From Homalodisca vitripennis (Eukaryota > Arthropoda > Insecta > Hemiptera > Cicadellidae), in NCBI RefSeq assembly GCF_021130785.1, contig NC_060215.1, positions 72,554,001-72,618,000 on the forward strand: a stretch of DNA of 64,000 bases. The letters are read 5' to 3'. The notes under the pieces are model-generated. The model searched no databases. It saw only the letters and a program-made list of their open reading frames with translations, and was not told the DNA's origin. The translations under genes were made by a program, and so were the position numbers. Positions 11,990 through 25,682 of this stretch are shown here, piece by piece. Position 1 is the stretch's first letter, and the number at the start of each line of letters is the position of its first letter.

Positions 11990-13846
11990 GTCCTGAAACA
12001 GTTCAACCTAGCCAAAATGTCGACGGTTTGAAGTTACTTGAGCTTCCTCGTGTTGAATGACATAATCAACCCCCAAAAACCTCACAACGTACGAAGAAAA
12101 TTGTGAATGACTTCACACCACATTAGGAAACGGTCTAGGAGGAGGCCTATGCAAAGTTTTTAAGTAGACCTTTATAAAAGATTTATTACATATATAAAAA
12201 ATATCTTAAATGAATGTGCCATTTGAGTTAATCATCATATAAACAACACGAAACAAGCGAGGCGAGCAGCAATGACTTCTATTACAAAGTTAAAAAATGT
12301 CTAGAAGATTTAAAAATAAATAACAGCGCCTCGACAGTCAAGCTGGCATCTCGTACATGCAGATGTAGATATGCTCCTTATCGGCTGGGAGTGTGGCCAG
12401 CAACAGGCCACAATAGAACATTTATCATTGTTGTTTGAGGAAATCCTATTTATTGTCTTTCTCGATCACTTATTGTGGAGTGTATGCACCTCTAGTTGAT
12501 TATTTTAATTAATTATACTTACAAATTGTCAGTGTCAAGAAAATAGCCGAAAAATACCAAAACCAAAATGGTATTATCTAATGTTGAAAGAATGAATGTA
12601 CTGATTATGAGAGGATACGGCGATCTGCAACGATCGTAACAACATGTGGCTAGCTGATATATTTATACATTTTATAACAGACCACCTATTTCAAAACTTG
12701 CAGTTTATGCCACATTCCGACTCTTCGAAGAATTTAGAAGTGTAAATGATCGTTCACGCAGAGATAAACTTAAAACAACGACTGATTGATGCGCTTCAAT
12801 CTATCGTTGGAGATCCATACTCTTTAATTACAAAAGGTGCTACTAAGCAACAATTCTGTAGTTAATATTTTAAAACGTAACAAATACCACGCTTACGGAG
12901 TAAAACTTGTGCTTGAACTATCTAAAGACGAATTTGATTGTCGTATCGAATACTGAGTTACAATGATGCGAAAATTGCATTCAGGCCCGAATTTTGTGAA
13001 CAACATAGTGTTTACTGATAAAACAAGTTTCATGTTAAATGTAAATTTCAATCGACATAACAGTAGTTGTTAGGCTGATACAAACCCTCACTGCATAATA
13101 TAGGTGTCACACCCAGCATCCGCAATGTGTGGGCAGGCATTGTAGGACAAAATGTTATTGGTTCTTTTATTATTGATTGAAATTTGAATTGAGAAATTTA
13201 CCACGACATATAGGTTAATAAAATTATCCCTACCATCATCAATGTAGAAGGATTAATCTGAGATTAACAAGATGGAGCACTCCATCATTATGCAGTACAC
13301 ATACGTAATGTCTTGATCCATACGTTTCGATAACGATGAATAGGTCGGAGAGGTCCAGTTAAATAGTCTGCTAGACGTGTCACCTTTGGACAACTTTTTG
13401 GGGTCATTTAAAAAGCAAAATTTATGAGACCAAGCCCTCTATCCTAAACGACTTAACACGAAAAATACTGCATGGAACGGCAGTCATGTCTGCTGAGATA
13501 CTACGAAATGTTATAGATAGCTGCTACAACCGCCTTACTCACTGTGAAACTGCCGAGGGAAAACTAATTGAGCAATTACTGTAAAAAAAGTAATCTATAA
13601 CGATAACCTCATCTGGAACTACTGAACGTTTTATTTTTTGTGACATGTAGAAAACATTCTCTTAGACCGTTTCCGAATGTGGTGTAAAGTCATTCAAAAT
13701 TGGGAAAATTTTGTACGCTGTGATGATTTGGGGTTTCATTATTTTATCCAACACAAGGAATGACAGTTAAGCTTTATTCAACAAGCTCAAGTAACTTTAA
13801 ACCACCGCTATTTTGGCTAGGGTGAACCGGACTTTTTGTAGACCCT

Positions 13847-13848
<2 letters not shown>
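11990..13848 (+). mobile_element. Tc1/mariner-superfamily DNA transposon (degenerate), TIRs about 140-170 bp
   Basis: The left end (about 11998-12138) and right end (about 13662-13832) are inverted copies. Shared blocks include CCTAGCCAAAAT, AAGTTACTTGAGCTT and AAACGGTCTA with the adjoining ACACCACATT block. The enclosed sequence carries a plus-strand transposase pseudogene. The right end abuts a (TA)n tract of about 68 bp, consistent with TA target preference in this superfamily. Both arms have accumulated substitutions, so this copy is old and inactive. The outermost bases of the left end are unclear. Confidence 0.82.
12568..13584 (+). pseudogene. Tc1/mariner-like transposase, broken
   Basis: DDE/D transposase of the element at 12-13.8 kb, responsible in life for cutting and joining the terminal repeats. 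It starts at an ATG giving MVLSNVERMNVLIMRGYGDL, the N-terminal helix-turn-helix region, and ends IEQLL-stop. The span of about 338 codons suits the family. Ordered landmarks across several frames are ILKRNKYHAY-like DNA-binding residues, FTDKTSF around the first catalytic Asp (normally TDE), NVWAGIVGQNVIG, QDGAPPHY around the second Asp, and PLDNFL around the third Asp. HLKSKIYETKPSI lies close to the third block. Multiple frameshifts and stops break the frame, so no functional product is possible. The overall pattern matches transposases common in insects, including Hemiptera. Confidence 0.85.

Positions 13849-13917
<69 letters not shown>
13849..13917. repeat. (TA)n microsatellite
   Basis: An uninterrupted TA array of about 34 repeats at the right edge of the Tc1/mariner element. 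Confidence 0.97.
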
Positions 13918-13919
<2 letters not shown>

Positions 13920-14493
13920 CTTTTTCTGTAGGGACTCACTTTAGATTTTATGAACATTATTAAATAATCAGGTATTAATAATTTGTTTTAACACGTTGGT
14001 ATTGAAAAACTAATAAAACTTATTTTAAGGATGGCTATGACTATCCGTATGGACTTGTAGTATACATATCAATACAATCTTAATGTAATACATTATACTT
14101 ACCAAACCAAACTTTATTAAAATCAAAGGAGCAAAACGAGTAGCTATATAACAAATATCATAAATAAATAAACTTTAATTGCTACTAGTGAAAATGTAAA
14201 TATTAGTAAGAATGCAAGTCTTCTATAACCGCAAAAAAAGACGTTATGGCAAAAACAGAACAAAAGTTTTCTATTTGAAGGATTGTTAGTAAACTGAAAA
14301 GAATATCCTTCAGAAATGTACAGTTATAAAGATGCGTGTGTTTAAAACGTTACATTTTAATATAATTGGTATTGAATTTTTATAATATAATGTTCGGTAT
14401 AACAAGTTCAGACTTCATACCACAAAATTGACCTTTTATACACTTACTACAAGTTACATAGTAACATAAACGAACAGTTAACAAATTTCAAAC

Positions 14494-15330
14494 TTAGACT
14501 ACTGTTTTTTTATTTATTCGGTTACCTTCAAAAGGATTTATCAGTTCTAGCAGATCTAAGTTAAACACGTGAATTTTCACTAAATAAGGGTTTGATTTAT
14601 TGTGTAATATGGATGGATATTTGATTTTTATGAACAGTTTTACTATTATATCAATGAAAGTTTGATGTTTTAAAGCTGTACAGAAGGTTATTTTTTTGAT
14701 ATTTTGCATGAGTGTCGATATTTGATTCAAAACATAATTGTTATGAGACATTTTTACAGTACAAATAAATTTTTGAATTCGCTGAATTCGCCTAGATTGC
14801 CACCACATATCGAGAAAAGGCACGCGTAATAAATAAATTTAGATTTTGATCACAATCTGTTGTAGACCAGATTGTTTTAGTGCAAAACAAACTAATTTAA
14901 ATATATTTTTCTCACAAAATGTTTTTTTATGTTTATTCCATTTTAAATACTTGTATACACTACTATAATTTGTATTGGATCGTTTGAAAAGACGAGAATT
15001 TTATTACGTTGTAGGCAATTATTGCTGAATTAATGAGTTGCTTTAGACAATAATTTTGTCAAAGAATTCGAGATCCATTACATTCTCACCTTTAACTGTT
15101 AGTGTGTTGTCGTCTGCAAGTAATGTAACAGATGTGGTGGATAGTACAACAAATAAGTCGTATTATTCACATAAACTAAAAACAACATAGGGCCCAATCT
15201 GAGCCCTGAGGAATTTCTTAATTGATTGATTCTCATGATTACAAATGTGTTTCCATTGATCCATCAGTATATGAAACAATTATTTTCTGTCTAACATGTA
15301 TGGTCATAGTGAATATAAACATTTGAAATA
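14494..15330 (-). pseudogene. LINE reverse-transcriptase fragment (Jockey/CR1-like), broken
   Basis: Reading the minus strand from about 15290 downward, a frame gives a PQGS-like turn followed by LGPMLFLVYVNN. This matches the RT motif 'GIPQGS.LGP.LF..Y.ND'. Then, in another frame, ADDNTLTVKGENVM occurs at about 15065-15110, corresponding to the catalytic 'YADD' box. Further downstream an open frame of 109 codons (14823 to 14494) carries RRIQRIQKFI and an ALKHQTFIDIIVKLFIK segment, like the post-RT 'R.F..QK.AIR' region. The order matches a LINE ORF2 on the minus strand. Stops and frameshifts, plus loss of the first catalytic segments and endonuclease, show it is dead. It lies on the opposite strand from the nearby LINE fragment at 11.4 kb, so it is a separate insertion. 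Confidence 0.68.
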
Positions 15331-15339
15331 CAACTGGGT

Positions 15340-15743
15340 TTAAAAGTATGGATCTCCTACAATTTTTATTAGCACAACAAATAAAAAGATATTTTGTTAT
15401 GCAGTTTTTGATCCAACTTTAAATATTTTTGTAGTTGGTAATTGAGGGTTACTATTTAAAAATATTAGTTTTTTCCTGAGTTTTTGGAAACGGAGTAAAA
15501 TAAAATATTTTATACTTTATACAAAAAATATATTTAAGTAAAATAATCTTAAAGCGGGTTTTGCTTGAATTTTATTATTTAAAAAGTTAGAACGAGGAAA
15601 GAATTATTTTAATTACATTTTCTGTTTTAAAGCAATATTTTGGAACTGTTATTATATTATATTTTTATAATTATATATTATTATTTATGTTTTTTTGGAA
15701 AAGCTTATATCTATGAAATGTAAATATATATGTAATGTAATGT

Positions 15744-15780
<37 letters not shown>

Positions 15781-18700
15781 CGTAGGTATATGACGCAAAA
15801 GTATAAACCTCTGCAATGGCCAAACCTGTTTTTTGGAACAACTTTGTACGCACCTCCTTCTTTGCTTACATGATGGAGCTCCGTGCCGCTTGTTCGAGAT
15901 ATGAATTACTTTGGACAGTGAACCCAAAAATCGTGTTTAATTCGTTTGGTTGGTCTGATAGGAAATTTAAAATTTTCAGTGAAATTAAGTTTCAATTTTG
16001 TACATATGTTTCAACTATTCATATTAGATTCTTTGACTGTAATATTAATCACTTACGTAAATAAGAATTTCTTCTGGGATATTATTACAGTTTTAGTCAT
16101 TTGCTAAAACCCATAATTATTATAAATATCATGGTATAGTCTAGTAGAACTTGTAAAGCAGTAACTTAAAGAATAAACAAAAATAATCAATAAGATTACA
16201 TTATGAGATGTAATTACAGTCAACCTGATCGAAGTGTCTGACCCTGTAGTCAGTTGTTTTGCTTTCATCAGCTATTTACTTATTTGCAAGATTTTAGAAT
16301 TGAATTATTTTATCGAACAGAATATAACATGTTGTGTCCTGCAAACATTCTTTATATATATTTATTAATATATACGATATACTTTATTTATTTTAGGGGA
16401 GAGGCTCAGATACTTCAAGGGCTCACGACAAATTTGAAATATTCATAAAATTAATTTTCAATGTTAATGAAAACATTTCCAGATACAAAAGATTCCCGGC
16501 CAAAAACAAAAGGAACAGAAACATGTGTTTGTTCCAAATGGTAAATAAAAAAATGACATAAAAAAAGAGTTTGTAGTTACTTAGGTACAAATAAAAACGT
16601 AACAGAATATTTCTTCAGTCTGGAGGATAGTAGGAATTTGCACCTAACCAACAATCAAAATGTTCCTAACGCAAGCGCAAATGATACATATGATTTATAT
16701 CCAGTCAGGACAAGAAAATATGGACAACCTCGCTTCAAGTCCTATATTTAATGTTTTGACTTGATTACATATCCAATTTCAAGAATGGGTTTGGATATTT
16801 CGATATACGTCCCATTCGTATTCAAACAATATCCGTTTTAAAAATACACTTTTGAATGCTTGAAGATACCTGATTGCCATAAAGTATTTTTCTGTATAGA
16901 TTGATAAAATATAGAAATATTCTTATTTTTTTAGAATCGTATGTTCTAATTATTTATTTATACTATATTATCCATGATAAGTTAAATTTTCTATTTAAAA
17001 AATAAGTGAGAATAAATACTGCAATTTCTATGTGTTTATTATATATAATGTTAAATTTCCTTGATACTTAAGCACAAGTATCCATTAGCAAGTCGATAAT
17101 ACAATTACAAAACAATGTTAGCAGTCTTTCAAACATAAGTCTACTTGTGTCTCAGAAAAATAACCTATTAGGAAATGGCAACTAACTTTTGGCAAACTCA
17201 GCTTACTTGATTATTTAGGTCCCTAAAACATTGCTGTACATAGTCTTGAAGTGTATGAAAGGTATATACTTATTGGTCTTAAAATAGATAACTGCACAGA
17301 CTTGTAACACATCGTCGTTATTCCTGTAGTCTTTTAAAAGTGCTAAGGGTATGCTAAAGTCTAGACAAAGGAGTGTGAAGTGAGAGCTGAGAAAGGGTGA
17401 TTCGCGCCCTGAGGCAGCCTTACAAGTCTGGCCCTCTGTCTTCTCCGCTTATCGAGGTCGGCATCCTTATAATAACCGATCCCAGTCAGGGCCAACATCT
17501 TACGTTGACACACTAAAGTAAATAATTGTGGACACATCATTTACACGACTTGTTGCATAACCTGGGTGTCTAAATCAGGAAGAAATACTACACATAATCG
17601 TGTACACACATACGAGTATGTTATTGATATTGTTATTTGATTTTAATATTTCTTAAATCATTAATTTCCCTTAATAATTTTACTTTATGTTACCTTACTT
17701 CTGTATATTAATTTCATAGGCAAACTTTCGTATATCCATGGTTTTCTGCCAAATTAACCATAATCTAGAATTAATTACTCATAGTAACAAATTAATGCCT
17801 ACAAAAAATGAAAACTTTACATGAGCTAAGTAGAAAAAATTAAATAAAAACAGTACAAACATTTCCAACATTAGAACAATGGAGAATGCGTTCTCACGAA
17901 AAAGGAAGCAATTTAAAGAAGAACAATAATGATTGGGAAAAGAACCTGCAATAAATTAGAAACGTCTTCTAAAACACTAATAAACGCACAAACTTGTAAA
18001 CATTTGGTTCGTATAATACTTTTTTTATAACATGTACTATTTATTGTTACTACATTTGAGTCTCATTTGGAAAGTATCGTTATTGAATTATTTTAACAAC
18101 CATTGAATGCTGAAACTGCTTTTAAACAATTAACAAGAAAGACCACACAGATCCATACAATTTGGTTCAACTCGGAAAAGAATTTCATTAAAATGGATGA
18201 TCCAAGATACAAAACATTATCACATTCAACCAATCAAGTGGATCTCATGAAGAATGGCCTAGTGTTATAATATCAATAACAGGTAAATAACAATATAATA
18301 TACCAAGTTGAATAACTCACTGATAACAACTATATTAAAGTAACTAAATTAAGTAATTTTTATGAGGATATAAATATCAGACTAGTATTGTTTTGTAATA
18401 CAAAAGTATTTGCTCTTATGAATTTTGATTGCATCAATTTAACAAAATCACACTGTTTTATTTACAATAATACTTACAAGGAGGAGTAATATTTTGTTTC
18501 AAGTCTCAAGGATATTCGGCAAAAGGTATCAGCTGCTTAAGCAATACAGGTTTTAAAAAAGAAGCTGTATTGATGTAAGATGAACTAATTTAATTGACGT
18601 ATAATAATATCATTCTTTTTGCTACAATCACAAAGTAAAAGTAATTGTACTAGTAATTTACAGGACATTCAAAGAACAAAGAACATTGCAGTCCTGCTTA

Positions 18701-18970
18701 TTATTCGATATACGTTTTGCTTTGTCTGTATTCATAAATAAACGCTAATGACACTTAGGTTGCTTTCTCAGCGTGGGTTATATTCCAAGCATTACGTTTT
18801 TGGACATTTTAAGTAGTTATTGTTTCATAATTTACCCTCATATATTAGATTTCCCACTACAATTTTACACCAACCCCCTATAAGAATACAAAACAGACAC
18901 ATGTTTTAACTACCCATTTAAGCTTTGGTGACTATTGAGGAACTTAAAGCTATGTTTGATTAATTTATAA
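15340..18970. other. AT-rich stretch with one unrecognised GC-rich ORF
   Basis: Contains a (TA)n tract at 15748-15778. A GC-rich block at 17384-17521 on plus is open for 45 codons; it reads GDSRPEAALQVWPSVFSAYR in its middle and ends VDTLK-stop. Its composition stands out from the surroundings, but I recognise no family. It could be an exon or part of a repeat. Nothing else here is supported. Confidence 0.4.
15748..15778. repeat. (TA)n microsatellite
   Basis: About 15 TA repeats with no adjacent element end. Confidence 0.95.
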
Positions 18971-18980
18971 AGTTAACCAC

Positions 18981-19400
18981 GATTTTTCCGGACATTTGCC
19001 ATCGTTCAGTGAAACAAGAAATCAGTAACACTACGTTTCAAGATCTGCAATCTGATCTCTTCTTCAGGTAATAACTAACCTTATACATAATTACAAACTA
19101 GGTTAAAATAAACAAATCATACCAAAGCGTTGTGGCACGCCTAAGTCAGGAATCACAACCACCATGTTGTTTGTCAACTTCACTAACGCTAAAAAAACAT
19201 GCACTTAATAAAAAAACTATACACAACACTAATCATTAAAACTGAACTACAGAATACAGATCACAATACGTCTGCATTCGTCTACCAACAACCTACGTAT
19301 AGGTTCTTATTACCTGGAGAATAGATCAGATTGCAGATCTCGAAACGTAGTGTTACTGATTTCTTGTTTCACTGAACGATGGCAAATGTCCGGAAAAATC
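18981..19400. mobile_element. Element with 95-bp inverted terminal repeats, Penelope-like ends
   Basis: 18981-19075 and 19306-19400 are inverted copies, nearly identical over about 95 bp. Blocks include GATTTTTCCGGACATTTGCC and the ATCGTTCAGTGAAACAAGAA block next to it, then AGTAACACTACGTTTC and AGATCTGCAATCTGATCT. The 230-bp interior has no ORF. 'CTCGAAACGT.GT'-type blocks preceded by a short gat-repeat palindrome resemble terminal regions of Penelope-like retroelements, whose terminal repeats can be inverted. That link is inference. Possible flanking duplication: AGTTAACCAC (18971-18980) and AGTTAACTAC (19451-19460), which would place the right boundary about 50 bp outside the inverted repeat. 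Confidence 0.7.
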
Positions 19401-19460
19401 CTGTTTCCTTCACAATCCTTCCGTCATCAAAAATAACCTTCAAACTAAGAAGTTAACTAC

Positions 19461-22400
19461 TTTTCCAAAAATTGAAGGAACAACTTAAAACCTCACCTTA
19501 GGAATAAGTAATATGATATAATGAGATAAAACTCATTAAATGACATAAAATATAATAATCGATGTCTGACTGTCTAATGTGATAGCAATAGTATTCAGAT
19601 TTACTTCATATTTCGCTTTTCTCATGAGGACGTACGAGGTCGCTCCAACTCTTATCTTTCTTTTCATTATTCTGGTATAATTTTAGGGATGGATGGGTAA
19701 TTTCAAAATCCATAGAAACTATGGATTATATTGCTAATAATATCGGGAGAACTTTTGAATAGTTTCATCCGTTGAGAAGATAATATTGTGGGATTTGAAT
19801 TTTAAAACATCTTATTTTGATAGTATAAGTGTGGTATAGTGGATATTTAAAATTAGTGTATGTTTTTGTAAAGTAGAAGTGTTCTCATAAAATTTTTAAG
19901 TGTCAGTATTATGATTTTCGAATGATTTAATCTGAATATTACAAAATTAACTTATTACAACATATATTACCATACAAAATGTTATTCAAAAAAAGGAGGG
20001 AGGGAGCATTTTGCAGAAGATCTCTATGTCAAAATCCACCATTATAGATAACAAAGCGAAATAATGATGTAAAAGATCGTAAAATAAATTCAAAAGGTTA
20101 ACTTGCTTCAAACATTATTAATCGTAATGTTTAAAGTACCTTTCTTGTTCACAGACAAAGTGACTTGTATTATTATTAGTTCCAATTACCCGCGTTATTA
20201 GGGAACACGTATAATAACACTTCCTTAACAATCGTTACTCAGGGCAACACGCCAACGGAGGTGTCTTTAAGATAGTGTCTTCTGATAAAGAAATCAATTA
20301 CACAAGTCATAAAATCACAGAGTGGTGGAAACACTTTCTTACATAAAGCTAAATTCCATATGGACTCACAAGTAATAAGACTGGTATTACACGTAATATT
20401 TGTATACTTCTTTTGTTTATTTTTTATAAAACAGTAATACAGTATAATTCGTTCCATCAAACACAAAACCTTGAAAAACGGCATTTTGAAGGTAATGAAC
20501 TCTAGTAAATTATTTTATTCCCACTAATCCGTCAAATGTAAGATTATTCTGTGAATTAAAAGTAAGTTTTATGAAGGATCTACAATTCTTTTATGAAATA
20601 ATTGTAGCTTTTTTGAAGCAATAAGGCAAAAAAGCCTCTAAAGACTTTTCCTTCTTTTTTTCGTGACTTCTATTAGAAAACATTTCACTATGCACAGACT
20701 TCCGGTTGATTTCCGCATGGAGATATTTCTCCTTGTCAGTAAACACTGTATCAAACTTATTGTATGTAGTAGATGTATAGAATAGAATGTCCCTACCAGG
20801 ATTTCACCACATGACGATGAGCCAAGCCAATGCAGACGTGTACATTTTGTTGTTCATGTTAAGGTTCAATGGGTCATTCCCTTGAGAGCCTATAGGAGCC
20901 TTAGCGAGAATCAACGAGACAGTTCCTAATGTTTCATCATTATAGAAATGGAGTTTACTTTCTCTCTAATGGAAAAGTTAGCAAACAGTTTGTTGTATAT
21001 GTTAGAGTTACGTCCTTATAATAATGTAACGTGGATTCTTTCCTTAGCTAGCGAGCGAAAATAAAGTGAAAAGATTGCATTTTTTAAATTACAATGATTT
21101 ACTTCAATAGTTCAAAGGTGTAATTTTATGATCATGCCACACTACTACATGACGCGCAAGTTTTTTAGGTTTTTAAAAATAGGTTAAGGCATAAATTTTC
21201 TTAAAGCTCGTTATGGAAAAGTGAGACAAAGTAGTTTGCAAAGATAGTTGTCTCTCAATTACCATGATTTTCGCGTAACGCCTCTGTTGGGATATGGGGA
21301 ATACATATCCTGTGGCAGTGTATAAGATAGGGTGTAGAGCTTTGTAGATTTGGGTTCCACTCAGAAATATTTAGGGTCCCAGAGACAAAATTTATATGTT
21401 CTGGAGTAACGAGACATGGTAGACAGCAGAGACTTAGGTTTCATCAAATTATCGTGGGTGACTCAAGAAAGGCAGGTTTTATGGAGTCCTCTGTTCATCT
21501 CAAAGATCCACACGGGTGTAGAACACTCATACATTTCGTTATTCATTCAGGGTTGTTGGTTATATTCCTCTGGGAGGCGTATAGAACATGGTTTTGGAGC
21601 GACGAGAGAGGATAGGTTGGAGAAATGGGGGTTTCTTCCCCAAGCCTATGGCATATCACTTGAGGCTAAGTCAGTGAGACGACAGTAACTCATCAAAAGT
21701 TGAGTTATCAATTAGTCAATATAAATAAACAATGATCCCATTTAATTAATTACTGGATTTAAGTTGCTTATAACAACGTGTTATGGCAGATATCATTTCG
21801 TGTCCAATATAATCACATAAACTGAGATGCATTCAAATCCAAACTTAGTTTATAAAAAAGTACAAAAGTGATAAAGTCTACTATTCATGTACAGCAATCC
21901 TGCGTAGAAAAGAATATAAGAATATTATATACAGCTGTGAATGTCCATTACGTTAGTATACTGCATGTCTTCTGGATTATGTCACATGTACAAAATAGAA
22001 AGAAAAGGTTCATTAAAAACACTTCTTGTAAAAAATCTAAACCTGATATATGAGTATAACTCAGATGATATATTAAGTAACTCAAAACTTATATAACATT
22101 ATAATATAGGACTTTTTATAAGGACTTTATAAGTGTTTATTGATACGATAATAACGGGCTATGACAGTTTAATTATTTATACTTTAAACAAATTAAATTT
22201 TATAAATATGTTAATATTTTGCTTTAAATCATACAAATTTAACAATTTCTTTATCTCCTCATATTTATTAAGTGCGCCGATTTTATACATATGCATAAAT
22301 GCATAAATGCAGGTATTGAGCTGTATACAAAATAAAAACCTTGATTTAATAATCTCAGTAAAACAAGTAAAGTAAAATACTTGTTATTTTCTTTTTGTAA

Positions 22401-24085
22401 AACTTGAGAGAACATGAACTCTTTGTAACATGCAAGGTGGAAGTTGCACATCGCCGGGTCAGAGTATGAGAAACTTTATCCCGATATCACTTGTCACTCA
22501 GTGAAGTTCTGTCAGCACTCGGTCACAGTGGGCACTTCGATGAGAGACTTCTTTTCGGAATGTGAGCTTCACACTCGGTACTAAAATTTCTTAAGAGAAA
22601 GAACGTTGTGAATCATGAAGCATGTAGCCATCCTGCTCATGATTACCATTGGTAACTTGTAAGTAGTAGTTAACGCCTAGTGGTTGGTATTTGACATGAT
22701 CGAATCGACCAGGATATAAGATAAATGGAAGTATAGTGCTACGGAAGTATAGAGGTTTTATGTTAAGTAAGTTTTTTTTGTATTCTTTACTTGTACAGTG
22801 TATAAGATATGTACTCTCCATCTGTTAATTATGCCAGGGAGGGTAAAACTATGTAAGGATTTGTACATATCAGATGTTTCTATGAAACATATGTACAGGT
22901 GGTAAAAAAAGTTCCGCACGAGCTTGATAATTCCCGAACGATTACAGGTAAAGCGATAAAAATTTGGTACATAATTACTGCACCTATAAATCTACTTTTG
23001 GAAGTAACTACCAGTTTTGTCATGTCAGGTGGATAGCCCGCAAGGAGTCAGAAGGAAATCTTAAATTAGAGCATAGGTCGGCCCTGTTATAGGTGGTTTA
23101 ATATTCTTGTCTTAGCTCAAGTTGTGAATATTAAACTTAGTAAATGGATACTGGACTTAAAACATTGTTTTTAAGGTAGTTATTGACTCTTCACATCCAA
23201 TGAAGGATGGTCTACAAGGAGTTCGGTAAAAAGTTTTAACGTAAGCATAGTCTACGATGTACATTATTTTAAATCCAAATGTGTATCACGTATGTGTTAG
23301 TGTATATGTATAAACTGCAGGGCATACCAAAGTCCGTAGGTATTGAGTTTTATTTTCATTTTTTTTAAATATAAACATAAGAAATGTTATATATAATTTA
23401 AATATCTGAACATCTTTATAAGAAGAAACTTAATTACTTTTATCAGTTTTAAAATGGTGGTCGAAAACTGTGAAGTTTGGTATTTTAAATATCACACCTT
23501 ACTGACTGTAGGTTTGAAAATAAAAATAGATTCTTTTTATACTTACTTTAACAGTTAACTCTGAGCTATTTAGTACGCAAACATGAAAACACATTTTAAA
23601 TTCTAGAATTGGACCTAGAAAAACGCTCAAGTACAGAACTTGTTTGAAAAGATGTACATTATTATGTGCATGATGCCTAATGTTAGGATTTGAAATCAGT
23701 CACATTTCGAAGGTATATACAAAGACAAATTTGTATCTTTACACCTACGATCAATATGGAATGATAAGTGATAAATTCCATATTTCACAGTTTTCGGCTA
23801 CCATTTTAAAACGAATACAAATAATAAAGTTTCGCTCTTTAGGATGATAAAAACGATGTATAACACTACTGTGCTATATACATATATTACATACAATTCA
23901 AAACATTTACTATTGAAAAACTTGAGAATTAAACCAAAAAATATAGAATTGTAACATACTGCAGTTAAAAACTAATGTAAATATTGTTGAACTGTTCTCA
24001 GGAGTTTATTTTTGCAAGGAACCTGTTTAGTTCCCTATTGTGGAATAATCCGTTCTCTGATAGCTATCCTATACCCATATTTTAT
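19461..24085. other. Unassigned stretch
   Basis: No identified gene. Somewhat GC-richer DNA lies at about 20700-21690, including a 90-codon plus-strand frame at 21416-21688 with no recognised motif. GC-richer DNA also lies at 22430-22620. At about 22892 a sequence (ACAGGTGGTAAAAAAAGTTC) loosely resembles a Tc1/mariner terminus, but I find no partner repeat. Confidence 0.45.
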
Positions 24086-24090
24086 GTGTA

Positions 24091-24458
24091 TTTACATATA
24101 CATACCATTAACACTCTCTAGAGATTGTATAGCTGTGTTATTATTACGTATACGCAGTGTTAATTCAATACATTATAAGCCAAGTACTTTAATATTATAT
24201 TTAGTTCATAGTGGATGACTCACTTTTTACTGTGCAATTAACATGAACATTTAATATCCAACTGTGATATACAAGAACAGAAGATATTGTAATAGCATAT
24301 ACAAACTAATATTGTGTAATGTTACAACCACGGCAGCACAATGGTTTATGATAGCAGTTTCGTTTTATAGCCGGCTAAAGGTTTCAACATTGTGCAGTGT
24401 GTTAAAAAATATAATAACCTTAGTTTTTTGTCAGTTTACAATATTTAAGTTGCTTCTA
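24091..24458 (+). repeat. Left arm of a 368-bp inverted repeat pair
   Basis: Reverse complement of 29898-30265, at an estimated identity of about 93-95%. Shared blocks include CTCTCTAGAGATTGTATAGC, CAGCACAATGGTTTATGATA and CAGTTTACAATA. The edges are sharp on both sides: homology stops at TGCTTCTA on the inner-right side. The arm has no terminal inverted repeats of its own and no recognised protein. A 95-codon frame (24264-24551) runs past the repeat edge and is unlikely to be a gene. Confidence 0.88.
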
Positions 24459-25682
24459 AACCACACAGAAAGAAAATTATTTTCGTTTGTTGATACATGC
24501 ATGCCTTGTGTTATTGGCCAGGATGATTACTTTGGACATAAAAGCATATAAACATAAAAATGTCAGCTTAAAAGTAGTTTCTTATGCATAACCAACACAC
24601 TAAGGGACCATGCACTGCCCCCTGTGTATTGAATGTACTGTGCATAGTCAATCCATTTCTGATTATGTTTCTTATAAGCTAAACTTGATATAATTTATCT
24701 TATTACTAACTGATCACAGAGCTCTGTACTTTCCCCAATAAAAATTTATATTCCATGTTTAAGTATCAGTACTACATATCTAAGAAAGTGATAAATAGTA
24801 GAAATCAGTAATAAATTATCTTATATCCAAACTTAGGTAATAGTTCATGCTCACAAATATCAGAACCATCCTTTAGTTATTGTTTAATGGATTGTACATT
24901 AACTTTGTCATACCCAACATGAAAGCAAGATCTGTTACTGTAACTGAAAATGATCTTTCAAATATGCTTTATTTTTATCTGTGTCTAGTATTCTAAAACA
25001 TATTGCTAAAACTATATGTAACAAAATTACGTATGAAAGAATTTTATGATTTTAGCGTGTTCCAATAAAATCAAATCATCATTAGAGGTTATTGAGAATC
25101 ACCATTTGTGATGTAGGCAGGCACATCACCATGCAGGGTTGTAGGGACGCTGTTAAGTCGATAGCCATCTATCTAGTACGTGCAGAATTCTTGGTCAAAC
25201 ATCCAGACACCTTATAACCAACCTTAGACAATTACTCCTCCCCTTACCACCAGCAACACCTTCTATAAAAAATATCCTTAGTTATTCAAGTTATTTGTGT
25301 ATAACTCGATTGTTTTAATAACTGCTTTGAGCACGATTACGCGCTATGTCGTCGTAACTGTCTGATTTTGGAATATGTTGTTCTTCTATTATTGTGACAT
25401 CAGGAATTCCATTACATAAGTTTTATTAACAGAAAGTGTTTATAAACGTGTATTGACGATTTATTTATATAACATTTGATTACAATGTGTATATGTACCC
25501 AATGTATATATAAAAATAGTTTATTGGTTTACCAGAGCAACTTTAATAAAATTTTATCACAATACGTTTGTAAATGGTTAATTTTAACTAAATATCTATA
25601 AAAAATAAATAAACATTAGACGTCTTGTTTGCGTACTCACTACGATGTAGGTAGTTAGTTATGTATTTGTTTATAACATTTA

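Noticed and set aside
15671..15927. Minus-strand ORFs with poly Tyr-Ile runs
   Set aside because: They read through a (TA)n microsatellite.
20239..20484. 81-codon minus-strand ORF
   Set aside because: No motif, average composition and no splice frame; expected by chance in this length of DNA.
22892..22990. ACAGGTGGTAAAAAAAGTTC as a Tc1/mariner terminus
   Set aside because: No inverted partner and no transposase remains found nearby.
24264..24551. 95-codon ORF over the left inverted arm
   Set aside because: It crosses the repeat edge, and the other arm does not preserve it as a recognisable protein.
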